Source of the DNA: Pseudomonas sp. v388
GTDB lineage: Bacteria > Pseudomonadota > Gammaproteobacteria > Pseudomonadales > Pseudomonadaceae
Assembly: GCF_003935425.1 (NCBI RefSeq)
Contig: NZ_RHQN01000008.1
Coordinates: 247,003-311,002, forward strand
DNA: 64,000 bases
Direction: 5' to 3'
Positions 35,317 to 44,064 of the stretch are shown piece after piece. How positions within the stretch are numbered: the first letter of the stretch is position 1; each line of letters opens with the position of its first letter. The translations under genes and the position numbers were made by a program. Below the pieces are notes generated by a model. It saw nothing but the letters and a program-made list of their open reading frames with translations, was not told the origin of the DNA and did not search any database.

Positions 35317-37350
35317 TCAGACTTCTTCGATCATCTCCCGGACCTTGGCGGTCAGGTGATCGAAGGCAAAAGGTTTGGTGATCATCTGCATCCCGGTGTC
35401 GAGGAACCCTCCGCGAACGGTGGCGTGCTCGGCATAGCCGGTAATGAACAGCACCTTGAGTTCAGGGCGTAACTGGCGCGCGATTTCCGCCAGTTGGCGA
35501 CCATTCATGCCGGGCAGCCCGACATCGCTGATCATCAGGTCGATACGCTGTTCCGACTCGAGCACCGGCATGGCGCTCAGCGCGTCTTCGGCCTGGATGA
35601 ACAGATAACCCAGCTCGCTCAGCACTTCGCTGACCAGCGCCCGCACCGCCGGATCGTCCTCGACGATGAGCACCGTTTCGCCTTCCTTGGCCTGCAGCGC
35701 ATTGCTCTGGAAATGCTCTTCGTCTTCGACCACGTCACCCTGGAAGCGCGGCAGGTACAGCTGAACCGTCGTGCCGCGACCCACTTCGCTCTGAATCGCC
35801 ACATGACCGTGGGATTGCTTGCTGAAGCCGTAGATCATCGACAGGCCAAGGCCGGTGCCTTGACCGATGGGCTTGGTGGTAAAGAACGGGTCGAACGCGC
35901 GATTGATCACGCTTTCCGGCATGCCGCTGCCAGTGTCGCTGACGCTCAGCAGCACGTAGTCGCCGGGCAACAGGTTTTCATGGGCGTTGGTGAAACTGGT
36001 GTCCAGGCGCTGGTTGGAGGTTTCGACCAGCAACAGGCCGCCACCGGGCATGGCGTCGCGGGCGTTGAGCACCAGGTTGAGCAGGGCATTTTCCAGCTGA
36101 TTGGAATCGGCGACTGCCGTCCACAGCTGGTCGGCCAGGTGCATTTCCAGCTTGATGTTTTCGTTGATGCTGCGCCGGATCAGCTCGCCCATCGCCGTGA
36201 TCAGATGATTCATTTCCACCGGCTTGGAATCCAGCGACTGGCGGCGCGAAAACGCCAGCAGGCGGTGGGTGAGGGAGGCGGCACGGTTGGCCGAAGTCAC
36301 GCCCAGGTCGATCAGGTTGTCCAGGTCTGCCGTGCGGCCCCGTGCCAGACGCCGCCGGATCAACTCCAGGCTGCCGATGATACCGGTCAGCATGTTGTTG
36401 AAGTCATGGGCGATACCGCCGGTGAGCTGGCCCACCGCTTCCATTTTCTGCGACTGGCGCAGCACCTCGTCCTTGTGCTGCAACTGCGAGGTTCGCTCTT
36501 CCACTTGCTGCTCAAGGGTTTCGTTGAGGCTGCGCAGTTGTGCCTCGGCCTGCTTGCGCTCGGTGATATCCGAGGTCACGCCGGCCAGCGCCAGGACTTT
36601 GCCGAACTTGCCGAGAATCGCCCGGGCACGCACGTCCACCCAGTTGAGCGAACCGTCGGGCCACACGTTACGGTACTCGATGACGTAATCGATGCCGGTG
36701 TCCAGGCTGCGCTGCAACGCCGACTGCATGCGCGGCTGGTCTTCCGGATACACCGCCGCAAGCCAGTCGTGATAGGCGAACGGCTCATGGTCTTCGCGGC
36801 CGTAATGGGATTTGCTGATGGCCGAGCATGACAGCTCCAGGGCGTCCGCTTCCAGCTGCCAGGAGCCCAGGCGACCGGCCTTGAGGGCGTTCTGCAGGCG
36901 GCGCTCGCCTTCGAGCAGGTCTTCCATGCGCGCACGGGCTTCGTACTGGCGCCTGCGACCGCGCACGGCGGTCGACACCAGGCTGACCAGCGTGACCGGG
37001 TGGAAGGGGCGTTCCAGAAAGGTCACGTTGCCCAGCAGGTTGGCCAGATGCGCAATGGGGGTCTGGTCGTTGCCGCCATGATGAGTCAACAGCACGATAG
37101 GCAGGTCCGACCACGCCGGCTGCGCGGCCAGATAACCCCGCAGTGGCTCGATGTCGCCGTTGCGCAGTGCCTCGACAGCGATGATCACCAGCCCTGCACC
37201 GGCGTCCAGCTCTTTTACCAGTTCGGACAGATCCGCCACGACGTGGCTGGGGTAGCCGGCCTCGTGCAGGATTCGCCCGGCGATCTGATTGTCACGCCCC
37301 ATCGGCGTGAGGATGATCGCCCGTTCCGCCATCAAACCGCGACTGTTCAC
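35317..37350 (-). CDS. Hybrid histidine kinase with N-terminal pseudo-receiver, PAS and C-terminal receiver
   Basis: The 677-residue protein has a receiver-like N-domain (1-130) in which the phospho-aspartate position is glutamate (E60 in 'LVIIAVEALRN'), a PAS domain (about 155-275, ending 'GVTSDITERKQAE'), a coil, a HisKA domain of the 'AHDFNNML' type with H315, an ATPase domain ('LLNLVLNARDAMPGG', 'GTGLGLSM') and a receiver with D609. It is cytoplasmic. Its GTG start overlaps the stop of the KaiC-like gene by four bases (GTGA), so the pair is translationally coupled; an ATG at 37332 is the alternative start. The kaiC-kinase pairing recalls KaiC-SasA. Confidence 0.9.
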   Translation of the reverse strand: MNSRGLMAERAIILTPMGRDNQIAGRILHEAGYPSHVVADLSELVKELDAGAGLVIIAVEALRNGDIEPLRGYLAAQPAWSDLPIVLLTHHGGNDQTPIAHLANLLGNVTFLERPFHPVTLVSLVSTAVRGRRRQYEARARMEDLLEGERRLQNALKAGRLGSWQLEADALELSCSAISKSHYGREDHEPFAYHDWLAAVYPEDQPRMQSALQRSLDTGIDYVIEYRNVWPDGSLNWVDVRARAILGKFGKVLALAGVTSDITERKQAEAQLRSLNETLEQQVEERTSQLQHKDEVLRQSQKMEAVGQLTGGIAHDFNNMLTGIIGSLELIRRRLARGRTADLDNLIDLGVTSANRAASLTHRLLAFSRRQSLDSKPVEMNHLITAMGELIRRSINENIKLEMHLADQLWTAVADSNQLENALLNLVLNARDAMPGGGLLLVETSNQRLDTSFTNAHENLLPGDYVLLSVSDTGSGMPESVINRAFDPFFTTKPIGQGTGLGLSMIYGFSKQSHGHVAIQSEVGRGTTVQLYLPRFQGDVVEDEEHFQSNALQAKEGETVLIVEDDPAVRALVSEVLSELGYLFIQAEDALSAMPVLESEQRIDLMISDVGLPGMNGRQLAEIARQLRPELKVLFITGYAEHATVRGGFLDTGMQMITKPFAFDHLTAKVREMIEEV

Positions 37351-38831
37351 AGATCGTCATCCGACATCAGGGGTTTGCTTTCACCCTGATAACGGGGCAC
37401 GCCGCTCAGCACGCCCTGGAACGCGGCCAGCGGTTCGCCGATTTTCAGGCCACCGGCGCTGATCCGGTATTCACGAATGGTCGGCTCGTGGGTGCCGCTG
37501 CGCTTCTTGATGACCGACATGGCGCGGCGCACCTCGCCCAGGGCTTCGAAATAGCGCAGCAGGATGACCGTGTCGGCCAGATAAGTGACGTCCACCGGTA
37601 CGCTCATGTCCCCGACCAGCCCGTGCTGAGCCACGGTCATGAAGGTCGCAGCGCCGCTGCGGTTCAGGTACAGCAGCAGTTCGTGCATGTGCAGGATCAG
37701 CGCATTCTCTTCCGGCATCGCGGCCTGGTAACCGTTGACGCTGTCGATCACCAGGGTCTTGATCTGCAGCTCATCGACCGCATGGCGCACCCGATGAGCG
37801 AATTCGCCTGGCGACAGCTCGGCTGCGTCGACCTGCTCGATGAACAGGTCGCCGGTTTGCTGCAGCGCCTCCAGATCGATTCCGATCTTTTTCATCCGGT
37901 CGAACAGCAGACCGAGTTCTTCGTCGAAGATAAACAACCCGGCGCGTTCGCCACGGGCCACGGCCTGCGCGGCAAAGACGATCGCCATCAGCGACTTGCC
38001 GGTGCCGGATGGCCCCAGGATCAGTGTGCTGGAGCCGCCGTCGATGCCGCCGCCCAACAGGGCGTCCAGCTCGCGGATTCCGCTGCTGTGCTGGCCGCGC
38101 ACATAATTGCCGCGATGTTCGGCGGCCACCAGGCGAGGGAAGACCCGAATGCCTCCTTCAACGATGGTGAAGTCATGGAAGCCGCCACGGTATTTCTGGC
38201 CGCGATACTTGAGGATTTTCAGGCGACGACGTTCCGCGCCGTAGTTGGGGGTCAGTTCTTCCAGGCGTATCACGCCGTGGGCCACGCTGTGCACGGTCTT
38301 GTCCAGCAACTCGGTCGTAAGGTCGTCGAGCAGCAGCACGGTTGCATCGTAGCGGCTGAAGTAATGCTTGATGGCCAGTATCTGGCGCCGGTAGCGCAAC
38401 GAACTCTGCGCCAGCAGGCGAATTTCGGAAAGGCTGTCGATGACCACCCGCGACGGCTTGATCCGCTCGACGACTTCAAAAATCTGCCGAGTCGCTTCGC
38501 CCAGCTCCAGGTCAGAGGAGTAGAGCAGCGACTGGCTGTGCTCGGAGTTGAGCAAATGCTCAGGGGGCGTGAGCTCATAAATGGTGATCGAGTCGTCCAG
38601 CTCCCAGCCATGGGAGCGCGCGCCCTGACGTAATTCGCGGTCGGTTTCCGACAGCGTGATGTACAGCGACACCTCGCCCGCCTGCGCGCCGGCCTGCATG
38701 AACTGCAGCGCCACAGTGGTCTTCCCCGTACCCGGTTGCCCTTCGAGGAGAAATACGTGCCCGCGCGAAAGACCACCTGCCAGGATGTCGTCGAGGCCCG
38801 AAATGCCGGTTGCAGCTTTTGATGTATCCAA
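37347..38831 (-). CDS. KaiC-like double P-loop ATPase (RadA/KaiC family)
   Basis: The 494-residue protein has two RecA-like domains, each starting 'GISGLDDIL' / 'GIRELDALL', with Walker A at 31-38 (GQPGTGKT) and around 272-280 (GPSGTGKS), Walker B 'VVIDSLSE' and 'LVIDSVNG', and acidic catalytic pairs after Walker A in domain 2 ('FIFDEELG'). The C-terminus follows KaiC closely ('GEVRRAMSVIKKRSGTHE'). At the position of the KaiC autophosphorylation sites S431-T432 it has T416-Y417. The TTG start at 38831 has GAGGG at good spacing. No kaiA or kaiB is in the window, so it is probably a phosphotransfer or scaffold ATPase for the coupled kinase, not a full clock. Confidence 0.92.
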   Translation of the reverse strand: MDTSKAATGISGLDDILAGGLSRGHVFLLEGQPGTGKTTVALQFMQAGAQAGEVSLYITLSETDRELRQGARSHGWELDDSITIYELTPPEHLLNSEHSQSLLYSSDLELGEATRQIFEVVERIKPSRVVIDSLSEIRLLAQSSLRYRRQILAIKHYFSRYDATVLLLDDLTTELLDKTVHSVAHGVIRLEELTPNYGAERRRLKILKYRGQKYRGGFHDFTIVEGGIRVFPRLVAAEHRGNYVRGQHSSGIRELDALLGGGIDGGSSTLILGPSGTGKSLMAIVFAAQAVARGERAGLFIFDEELGLLFDRMKKIGIDLEALQQTGDLFIEQVDAAELSPGEFAHRVRHAVDELQIKTLVIDSVNGYQAAMPEENALILHMHELLLYLNRSGAATFMTVAQHGLVGDMSVPVDVTYLADTVILLRYFEALGEVRRAMSVIKKRSGTHEPTIREYRISAGGLKIGEPLAAFQGVLSGVPRYQGESKPLMSDDDL

Positions 38832-39036
38832 GTATTGCCCTCAAATGGCTTGGAGGTAGCACAGCTCTCAGTACTGGACCTCACAGGGTCTGGACGGTTC
38901 AGAGTTTCATGACAATGCAGAGGTCTTCGAGGACGCCAGGCATGTCCGGCTTTTGTCCCGATTGTCCGGTTCGCCGGCTTTCACCGGCTTGTTATAGTCC
39001 AGCGTTCCAGCCCGGCACCTGTCATAAGGAGATACC

Positions 39037-39849
39037 GTGTCCGACTATCAAGCGTTCCGCGTGGATGTTACCGATCATGTCGCTCAAGTGCGACTCAACC
39101 GTCCTGAAAAACTCAATGCCATGAGCGCGGAGTTTTGGACCGAGATCATCGAGGTATTCAAATGGATAGACCGCACCGACGATATTCGCGTGGTTGTACT
39201 GAGCGGTGAAGGCAAGCATTTTTCATCAGGTATCGATGTGGGCATGCTCGCGGCCGTGGCGAGCGACCTGGGCGAGGATGCCGGGCGCAATGCGCGGCGC
39301 CTGCGCCGGATAATCCAGGACATGCAGGCGTCCTTCACGGCGGTCGATCGCTGTCGCAAGCCGGTGCTCGCGGCCATCCATGGTTACTGCCTGGGTGGCG
39401 CCATCGACCTGATCGCGGCCTGCGACATGCGCTACGCGGCCGCCGATGCGCGCTTCTCCATCAAGGAAATCGACATGGGCATGGCTGCCGATGTCGGCAC
39501 ATTGCAACGTTTGCCGCGTATCATCGGCGACGGCATCCTGCGCGAGCTGGCGTACACCGGGCGCATGGTGGAAGTCGAGGAAGCACTGCGCATCGGCCTG
39601 GTGAACCGGACATTCAACGATCATCCGCAGTTGATAGCCGGCGTCCTGGAGATTGCCCGTGAAATTGCCGGTAAATCGCCGATCGCCATCGAGGGCACCA
39701 AGCAGATGATCGCCTACATGCGCGATCACCGGGTGGACGATGGTCTGGAGCAGGTTGCCATCTGGAACGCAGCCATGCTGCAATCGGCCGACCTCAAGAT
39801 TGCGGTGACTGCACACATGAACAAGCAGAAACCGGTATTCGATAACTGA
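39037..39849 (+). CDS. Enoyl-CoA hydratase/isomerase, dienoyl-CoA isomerase type
   Basis: The 270-residue crotonase-fold protein has the oxyanion-hole segments '[15 protein letters not shown]' and '[15 protein letters not shown]'. The stretch '[20 protein letters not shown]' matches delta3,5-delta2,4-dienoyl-CoA isomerases, whose catalytic Glu and Asp correspond to the E in 'IKEID' and the D in 'AADVG'. It should move double bonds in odd-position unsaturated fatty acyl-CoAs during beta-oxidation. The GTG start has AAGGAG eight bases upstream. It precedes nudC by 38 bases. Confidence 0.88.
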   Translation: MSDYQAFRVDVTDHVAQVRLNRPEKLNAMSAEFWTEIIEVFKWIDRTDDIRVVVLSGEGKHFSSGIDVGMLAAVASDLGEDAGRNARRLRRIIQDMQASFTAVDRCRKPVLAAIHGYCLGGAIDLIAACDMRYAAADARFSIKEIDMGMAADVGTLQRLPRIIGDGILRELAYTGRMVEVEEALRIGLVNRTFNDHPQLIAGVLEIAREIAGKSPIAIEGTKQMIAYMRDHRVDDGLEQVAIWNAAMLQSADLKIAVTAHMNKQKPVFDN

Positions 39850-39887
39850 ATGACACGTTTCACGCGTGCAGGCAAAGGAGCTTTTCC

Positions 39888-40736
39888 ATGACACGCCCGG
39901 AGCGTTGGACGACCGCTGTACTCGACCCTCAGGTCAGCGGCGGTATGGCCGTGGTCTACAGCCAGCAGGGTTTCCTGCTGGACAGCCAGGGCGTGCTGTT
40001 TCCCCGGCACTGGCTCAAAGGCCTGGACCTGCCGGTGCAGAGCGAGCATGGCATCGGCCATTTCGATGGCGAGCCGGTCTACCTGCTGGTGCTGGACAGC
40101 CCGGGCTCGGTGGAGGGCTGCGTGTGGCAGGGCCTGCGCCAGTTCATGCTCGAAGGCGAATTCGTCGTGTTCGAGATGCTCGGCTACGCGGCGCAAATCA
40201 GCACCTGGGCGCGGGAACACCGGTTCTGCGGCGCCTGCGGCCGACCCACCGTGCAGATCGCCGGTGAGCGGGCGATGTATTGCGAGGTCGACAACCTGCG
40301 GTTCTATCCGCGGATTTCACCAAGCATGATCGTGCTCATCACCCGTGGCGACGAGATCCTGCTGGCCCGTTCGCCGCGCTTCGTGCCGGGCGTCTACAGC
40401 ACGCTGGCCGGTTTTGCCGAGCCGGGGGAATCGGCCGAGGACTGCGTGCGCCGTGAGGTCATGGAAGAAGTCCAGGTGCGGCTGCGCAACCTCAAGTACA
40501 TGGGCAGCCAGTGCTGGCCGTTTCCGCATTCGATGATGCTGGGCTTTCATGCCGAGTACGAAAGCGGCGAGATCGTGCCCCAGGCGGACGAAATCGAAGA
40601 TGCGCGCTGGTTCCGCATCGATGACCTGCCGCCGCTACCGGCCAACCGCTCGATTGCCCGTTACCTGATCGAAAGCTATCTGGCGCAGCGCTCAGGCGCC
40701 CCCGAACCAGTGCTGCCAGGCCAGGCGCACGGTTAG
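39888..40736 (+). CDS. nudC: NAD(H) pyrophosphatase NudC, with an altered zinc site
   Basis: The 282-residue protein has the NudC plan: N-domain, zinc ribbon, Nudix fold with the box '[20 protein letters not shown]', and the NADH-type 'SQCWPFPHS' after it (usual text SQPWPFPxS). NudC cleaves NADH and removes NAD caps from RNA. Two features are odd: the zinc ribbon has 'FCGACG' but the second half reads 'MYCEVDN', with aspartate where the fourth cysteine is expected, and the Nudix box ends EEVQV rather than EETGV. The 3' end overlaps the convergent permease gene by 45 bases. Confidence 0.9.
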   Translation: MTRPERWTTAVLDPQVSGGMAVVYSQQGFLLDSQGVLFPRHWLKGLDLPVQSEHGIGHFDGEPVYLLVLDSPGSVEGCVWQGLRQFMLEGEFVVFEMLGYAAQISTWAREHRFCGACGRPTVQIAGERAMYCEVDNLRFYPRISPSMIVLITRGDEILLARSPRFVPGVYSTLAGFAEPGESAEDCVRREVMEEVQVRLRNLKYMGSQCWPFPHSMMLGFHAEYESGEIVPQADEIEDARWFRIDDLPPLPANRSIARYLIESYLAQRSGAPEPVLPGQAHG

Positions 40737-41471
40737 GCCCAGCACCACGGTGATGAACACCGGGCGGATGAACCTGGCACCGCCCTTGATCGCAGTGCCG
40801 GCGCCGAAATAGGCGCCGAGCATCACCGCTACGCCCATGCTCAGACCGATGATGTAATCCACCTGACCGGAAAACATGAACACCGACAGCGCCATGGCGT
40901 TGCTGACGAAGTTCATGCTGCGCGCCACGCCGCTGGCCTTCACCAGATCCACCGGGTACAGCAACAGGGTGCTGACGGTCCAGAACGCGCCGGTGCCCGG
41001 CCCGGCCACGCCGTCGTAAAAGCCCAGGGTCAGGCCCTGAGGCAACTGCCATTTCTTCTTGATCGGTGCATTGCTGTCCAGCGGCGCTTTGGGCGTGCCG
41101 CCGAACAACAGATACAACCCGCAACCGAACACGATCACCGGCAGCATCTGGTTCAGCCACTCGGCGGGCAGGTAATGGGCAACCACCGCGCCGATCAGTG
41201 CGCCGACGGCGGTCCCCACCAACGCATGCACCCACTGGCGTGGATGGAACAGCTTGCGCCGGTAGAAGGTGTAGCCCGCCGTGGCCGAGCCGAAGGTGGA
41301 GCTGAGCTTGTTGGTGCCCAACACCATGTGCGGCGGCAGGCCGGCGGTCATCAGCGCCGGTGTGGTCAGCAGGCCGCCACCTCCGGCAATGGCGTCGATG
41401 AAACCGGCCACGAAGGCGACGACAGCGAGAATGGCAAGGGTGGTCAGGTCGACGCTCAATTCGAAAGGCAT
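40692..41471 (-). CDS. TSUP/TauE-SafE family membrane permease
   Basis: The 259-residue protein has seven to eight hydrophobic helices and the family signature '[18 protein letters not shown]' early and '[15 protein letters not shown]' in the second half, the two repeats of the TauE/SafE fold. Members export sulfite, sulfoacetate or other organic anions; the substrate here is unknown. Its 3' end overlaps nudC on the other strand by 45 bases. Confidence 0.9.
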   Translation of the reverse strand: MPFELSVDLTTLAILAVVAFVAGFIDAIAGGGGLLTTPALMTAGLPPHMVLGTNKLSSTFGSATAGYTFYRRKLFHPRQWVHALVGTAVGALIGAVVAHYLPAEWLNQMLPVIVFGCGLYLLFGGTPKAPLDSNAPIKKKWQLPQGLTLGFYDGVAGPGTGAFWTVSTLLLYPVDLVKASGVARSMNFVSNAMALSVFMFSGQVDYIIGLSMGVAVMLGAYFGAGTAIKGGARFIRPVFITVVLGLTVRLAWQHWFGGA

Positions 41472-41591
41472 GGTCGGCAGGGCTTATCGGCTGAGGGGCA
41501 GAATGGCTGCCCGAAGGTCGCGCATTCTACCCTTGCGGGTATATTGCAGGAAGTTGCCAGGGCCCTACGGAGGTCGTATTGAAATACCGGA

Positions 41592-42359
41592 TCAGGACAG
41601 AAAACCGCCATCCACATTCAGTGCAACCCCGGTGGTGTAACTGGATGCCGCGCTCGCCAGGTACAACACCGCACCGGCCATTTCGTCCGGTTCGGCCACG
41701 CGCTTGAGGGGGATCTGCGTCAGTGCCAGGTTGAGGATCGCCTCGTTCTTGACCAGCGCCGAGGCGAACCTGGTGTCGGTCAGGCCCGGCAGCAACGCGT
41801 TGCAGCGAATGCCGAAGCCGGCGCATTCCTTGGCGAACACTTTGGTCATGTTGACCACGGCCGCCTTGGTCATGGAGTACACGCCCTGGAACGCGCCCGG
41901 TGAAACGGCATTGATCGAGGCAACGTTGATGATGCTGCCGCCGCCGTTGTCGCGCATCAGCTTGCCGGCTTCCACCGACATGAAGAAATAACCACGGATA
42001 TTCACATCGACGGTTTTCTGAAAAGCGCTCGGGTCGGTGTCCAGCACGTTGCAGAATTGCGGATTGGTCGCGGCGTTGTTGACCAGAATGTCCAGGCGCC
42101 CGAACTGCTGGCGGATCTGTTCGAAGGTGCTGACGATCTGCTCCGTCTCGCCGATATGGCAGGCCATTGCGGTGGCCTGGCCACCGTCGGCAATGATGGC
42201 GTCGGCCACATGCCGGCAGCTCTCGACCTTGCGGCTGGAAACGATCACATGGGCACCCTGCCGGGCGAGCAATCTGGCGATGGCTTCGCCGATGCCGCGG
42301 CTGGCGCCGGAAACCAGGGCGATCTTGCCGTCGAGGTCGAACAGTTCGGTCCGGGACAT
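41592..42359 (-). CDS. SDR-family oxidoreductase
   Basis: The 255-residue classical short-chain dehydrogenase has the cofactor motif 'SGASRGIGEAIA', 'NNAATNP', and the catalytic S-Y-K set ('VASINAV', 'YSMTK'). It probably acts on a 3-hydroxyacyl-type or similar hydroxy substrate. It is the last gene of a minus-strand set with an APH-type kinase, 31 bases after it. Confidence 0.9.
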   Translation of the reverse strand: MSRTELFDLDGKIALVSGASRGIGEAIARLLARQGAHVIVSSRKVESCRHVADAIIADGGQATAMACHIGETEQIVSTFEQIRQQFGRLDILVNNAATNPQFCNVLDTDPSAFQKTVDVNIRGYFFMSVEAGKLMRDNGGGSIINVASINAVSPGAFQGVYSMTKAAVVNMTKVFAKECAGFGIRCNALLPGLTDTRFASALVKNEAILNLALTQIPLKRVAEPDEMAGAVLYLASAASSYTTGVALNVDGGFLS

Positions 42360-42390
42360 AGCGGTTCCTTACAGAGTTGGAGGGTTCGGG

Positions 42391-43458
42391 TCAGAGGCTG
42401 GAGCGGGCGATGACCTGCAGGCTCATGTGTTCCAGCAAAGCGTTCATCTGCACGAAGCTGGCAAAACGCTTGTCCTGCGTCTGGCCATGATAGAAGCGGT
42501 AGTAGATCTGCTGGACGATACCGGCCAGGCGAAACAGACCATAGGTGTAATAGAAGTCGACATTGTCGATCACGATACCGCAGCGCTGTGCGTAGTAATC
42601 CACGAACTGGCGGCGGGTCAGCATGCCCGGCGCATGGCTGGGCTGGCGACGCATCAGTTGCACGGGCGCCGGGTCGTCGGCCTGAATCCAGTAGGCGAGG
42701 GTGTTGCCCAGGTCCATCAACGGATCCCCCAGGGTGGTCAGCTCCCAATCCAGCACGCCGATGATGCGCATCGGGTCGGCAGGGTCGAGGATCACGTTAT
42801 CGAACCGGTAGTCGTTATGCACGATGCCGGCCGTGGGATGATCGGCGGGCATGTGCAAGGCCAGCCAGTCCTTGACCTTGTCCCAGCGCGGCGCATCCGG
42901 AGTCATGGCCTTATCGTAGCGCTCGGTCCAGCCCTGGATCTGCCGTTGCACATAACCTTCGGGCCGCCCGAGGTCGCCCAGTCCGCAGGCCTGGTAATCC
43001 ACCTGATGCAGTTCCACCAGGCGGTCGATGAAGTTCTTGCACAGTGCTTCGGTGTGCGGGGCATCGAGCTGCAGTTCGGGCGGCAGGTCGGAACGCAGAA
43101 TGATGCCTTGGAGTCGCTCCATGACATAGAACGGTGAGCCGATCAGGCTTTCATCGGCGCAATGGACCAATGCGCGTGGGCAGTATGGAAAGGCTTCCTT
43201 CAAACCGTTGAGAATGCGGAACTCGCGGCCCATGTCGTGGGCGGATCTGGCCTTGTGGCCGAACGGCGGGCGACGCAGCACCAGCTCTCGCTCAGGGTAC
43301 TGGATCAGATAGGTCAGATTCGACGCACCGCCGGGAAACTGGCTGATCAGCGGCCTGCCACTGAGCCCGCCGACATGCGCCTTCAGGTAGCTGTCGATCA
43401 GAGAAGCGTCCAGTTCTTCGCCGGCACGGACATCGGTGGACTGGTCGGTAAGCGTCAT
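42391..43458 (-). CDS. APH/ACAD10-11-like phosphotransferase
   Basis: The 355-residue protein has the kinase-like fold of aminoglycoside phosphotransferases in the subgroup related to the N-terminal part of mammalian ACAD10/11: 'FPGGASNLTYLI', 'LRRPPFGHKARSAHDM', catalytic loop 'IVHNDYRFDNVIL' (H-x-D-x4-N) and 'VLDWELTTLGDPLMDLG'. Members phosphorylate hydroxyacyl-CoAs (for example 4-hydroxy acids), not antibiotics. The neighbouring SDR and SCP2 genes support a lipid or hydroxy-acid role. Confidence 0.88.
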   Translation of the reverse strand: MTLTDQSTDVRAGEELDASLIDSYLKAHVGGLSGRPLISQFPGGASNLTYLIQYPERELVLRRPPFGHKARSAHDMGREFRILNGLKEAFPYCPRALVHCADESLIGSPFYVMERLQGIILRSDLPPELQLDAPHTEALCKNFIDRLVELHQVDYQACGLGDLGRPEGYVQRQIQGWTERYDKAMTPDAPRWDKVKDWLALHMPADHPTAGIVHNDYRFDNVILDPADPMRIIGVLDWELTTLGDPLMDLGNTLAYWIQADDPAPVQLMRRQPSHAPGMLTRRQFVDYYAQRCGIVIDNVDFYYTYGLFRLAGIVQQIYYRFYHGQTQDKRFASFVQMNALLEHMSLQVIARSSL

Positions 43459-43614
43459 GCGGGTCCCTTTTGCTTATTATTGTGTGCACTCATCATTGAC
43501 TAATCTAATGACGTGCCCGGCGCCGAACAACTCCGGGATCGCGTTATAGCCTAGCGTGTTGCCGCAGGATCATCGGTCCTGATGCCGATCCGCTTCCGCG
43601 CCTGAACGCTGGCC

Positions 43615-43650
43615 AAAAAAAACCGAAGCCGTCATGGACAGGCTTCGGTT
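43615..43650 (-). terminator. Terminator after the SCP2 gene
   Basis: AACCGAAGCC (43621-43630) and GGCTTCGGTT (43641-43650) form a perfect 10-bp stem; on the minus strand it is followed by a run of T (the A-tract 43615-43622). It ends the SCP2 transcript before the APH gene, so the APH-SDR pair likely has its own promoter in the ~150 bases that follow. Confidence 0.85.
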
Positions 43651-43679
43651 CTGTTGTGCGCAGCATCGGCGGTGGAGCG

Positions 43680-43997
43680 TTACACCGGGAACAGTTCGCT
43701 CAGCTTCATGGCCAGCATCATGTTGCCTTCTGCGCGCAGCTTGCCGCCCATGAACGCCTGCATGCCGTCGGTTTCGCCGCTGACGATGCCCTTGAGGGTG
43801 GTGCTGTCCATGATCAGTGTCACGCTGGCGTCAGGGTTTTCGCCTTCCTGGAGCTGGCAGGCGTTGTCCTTGACGATCAGCGCGTAATGCTTGTCTTCAT
43901 CGGTGATATGGAAACCGAAGATCAGGTCCAGGCCGGTGGCCGCGGCTGGGTTGAACTTGGCTTGCATGGCTTGCACGGCTTGGTCTACTGAACTCAT
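43680..43997 (-). CDS. SCP2 sterol-binding domain protein
   Basis: The 105-residue protein is a single SCP2 domain ('DLIFGFHITDEDKHYALIV', 'PDASVTLIMDSTTLKGI', 'AFMGGKLRAEGNMMLAMKL'). Such domains hold acyl-CoA or other lipids in a hydrophobic tunnel. It is probably a lipid carrier for the enzymes next to it. It lies 67 bases after the phosphatase gene and is closed by its own terminator. Confidence 0.9.
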   Translation of the reverse strand: MSSVDQAVQAMQAKFNPAAATGLDLIFGFHITDEDKHYALIVKDNACQLQEGENPDASVTLIMDSTTLKGIVSGETDGMQAFMGGKLRAEGNMMLAMKLSELFPV

Positions 43998-44064
43998 GTG
44001 TCGATCCTTTTAGAGAGCACTGTGGTGATGATTGCTTGCATCCTTCGGACGCGATTGGCCGGGC

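Noticed and set aside
42391-43458. Aminoglycoside resistance gene
   Set aside because: The kinase fold is of the APH type, but the text matches the hydroxyacyl-CoA kinase (ACAD10/11-like) subgroup and the neighbours are lipid-type genes.
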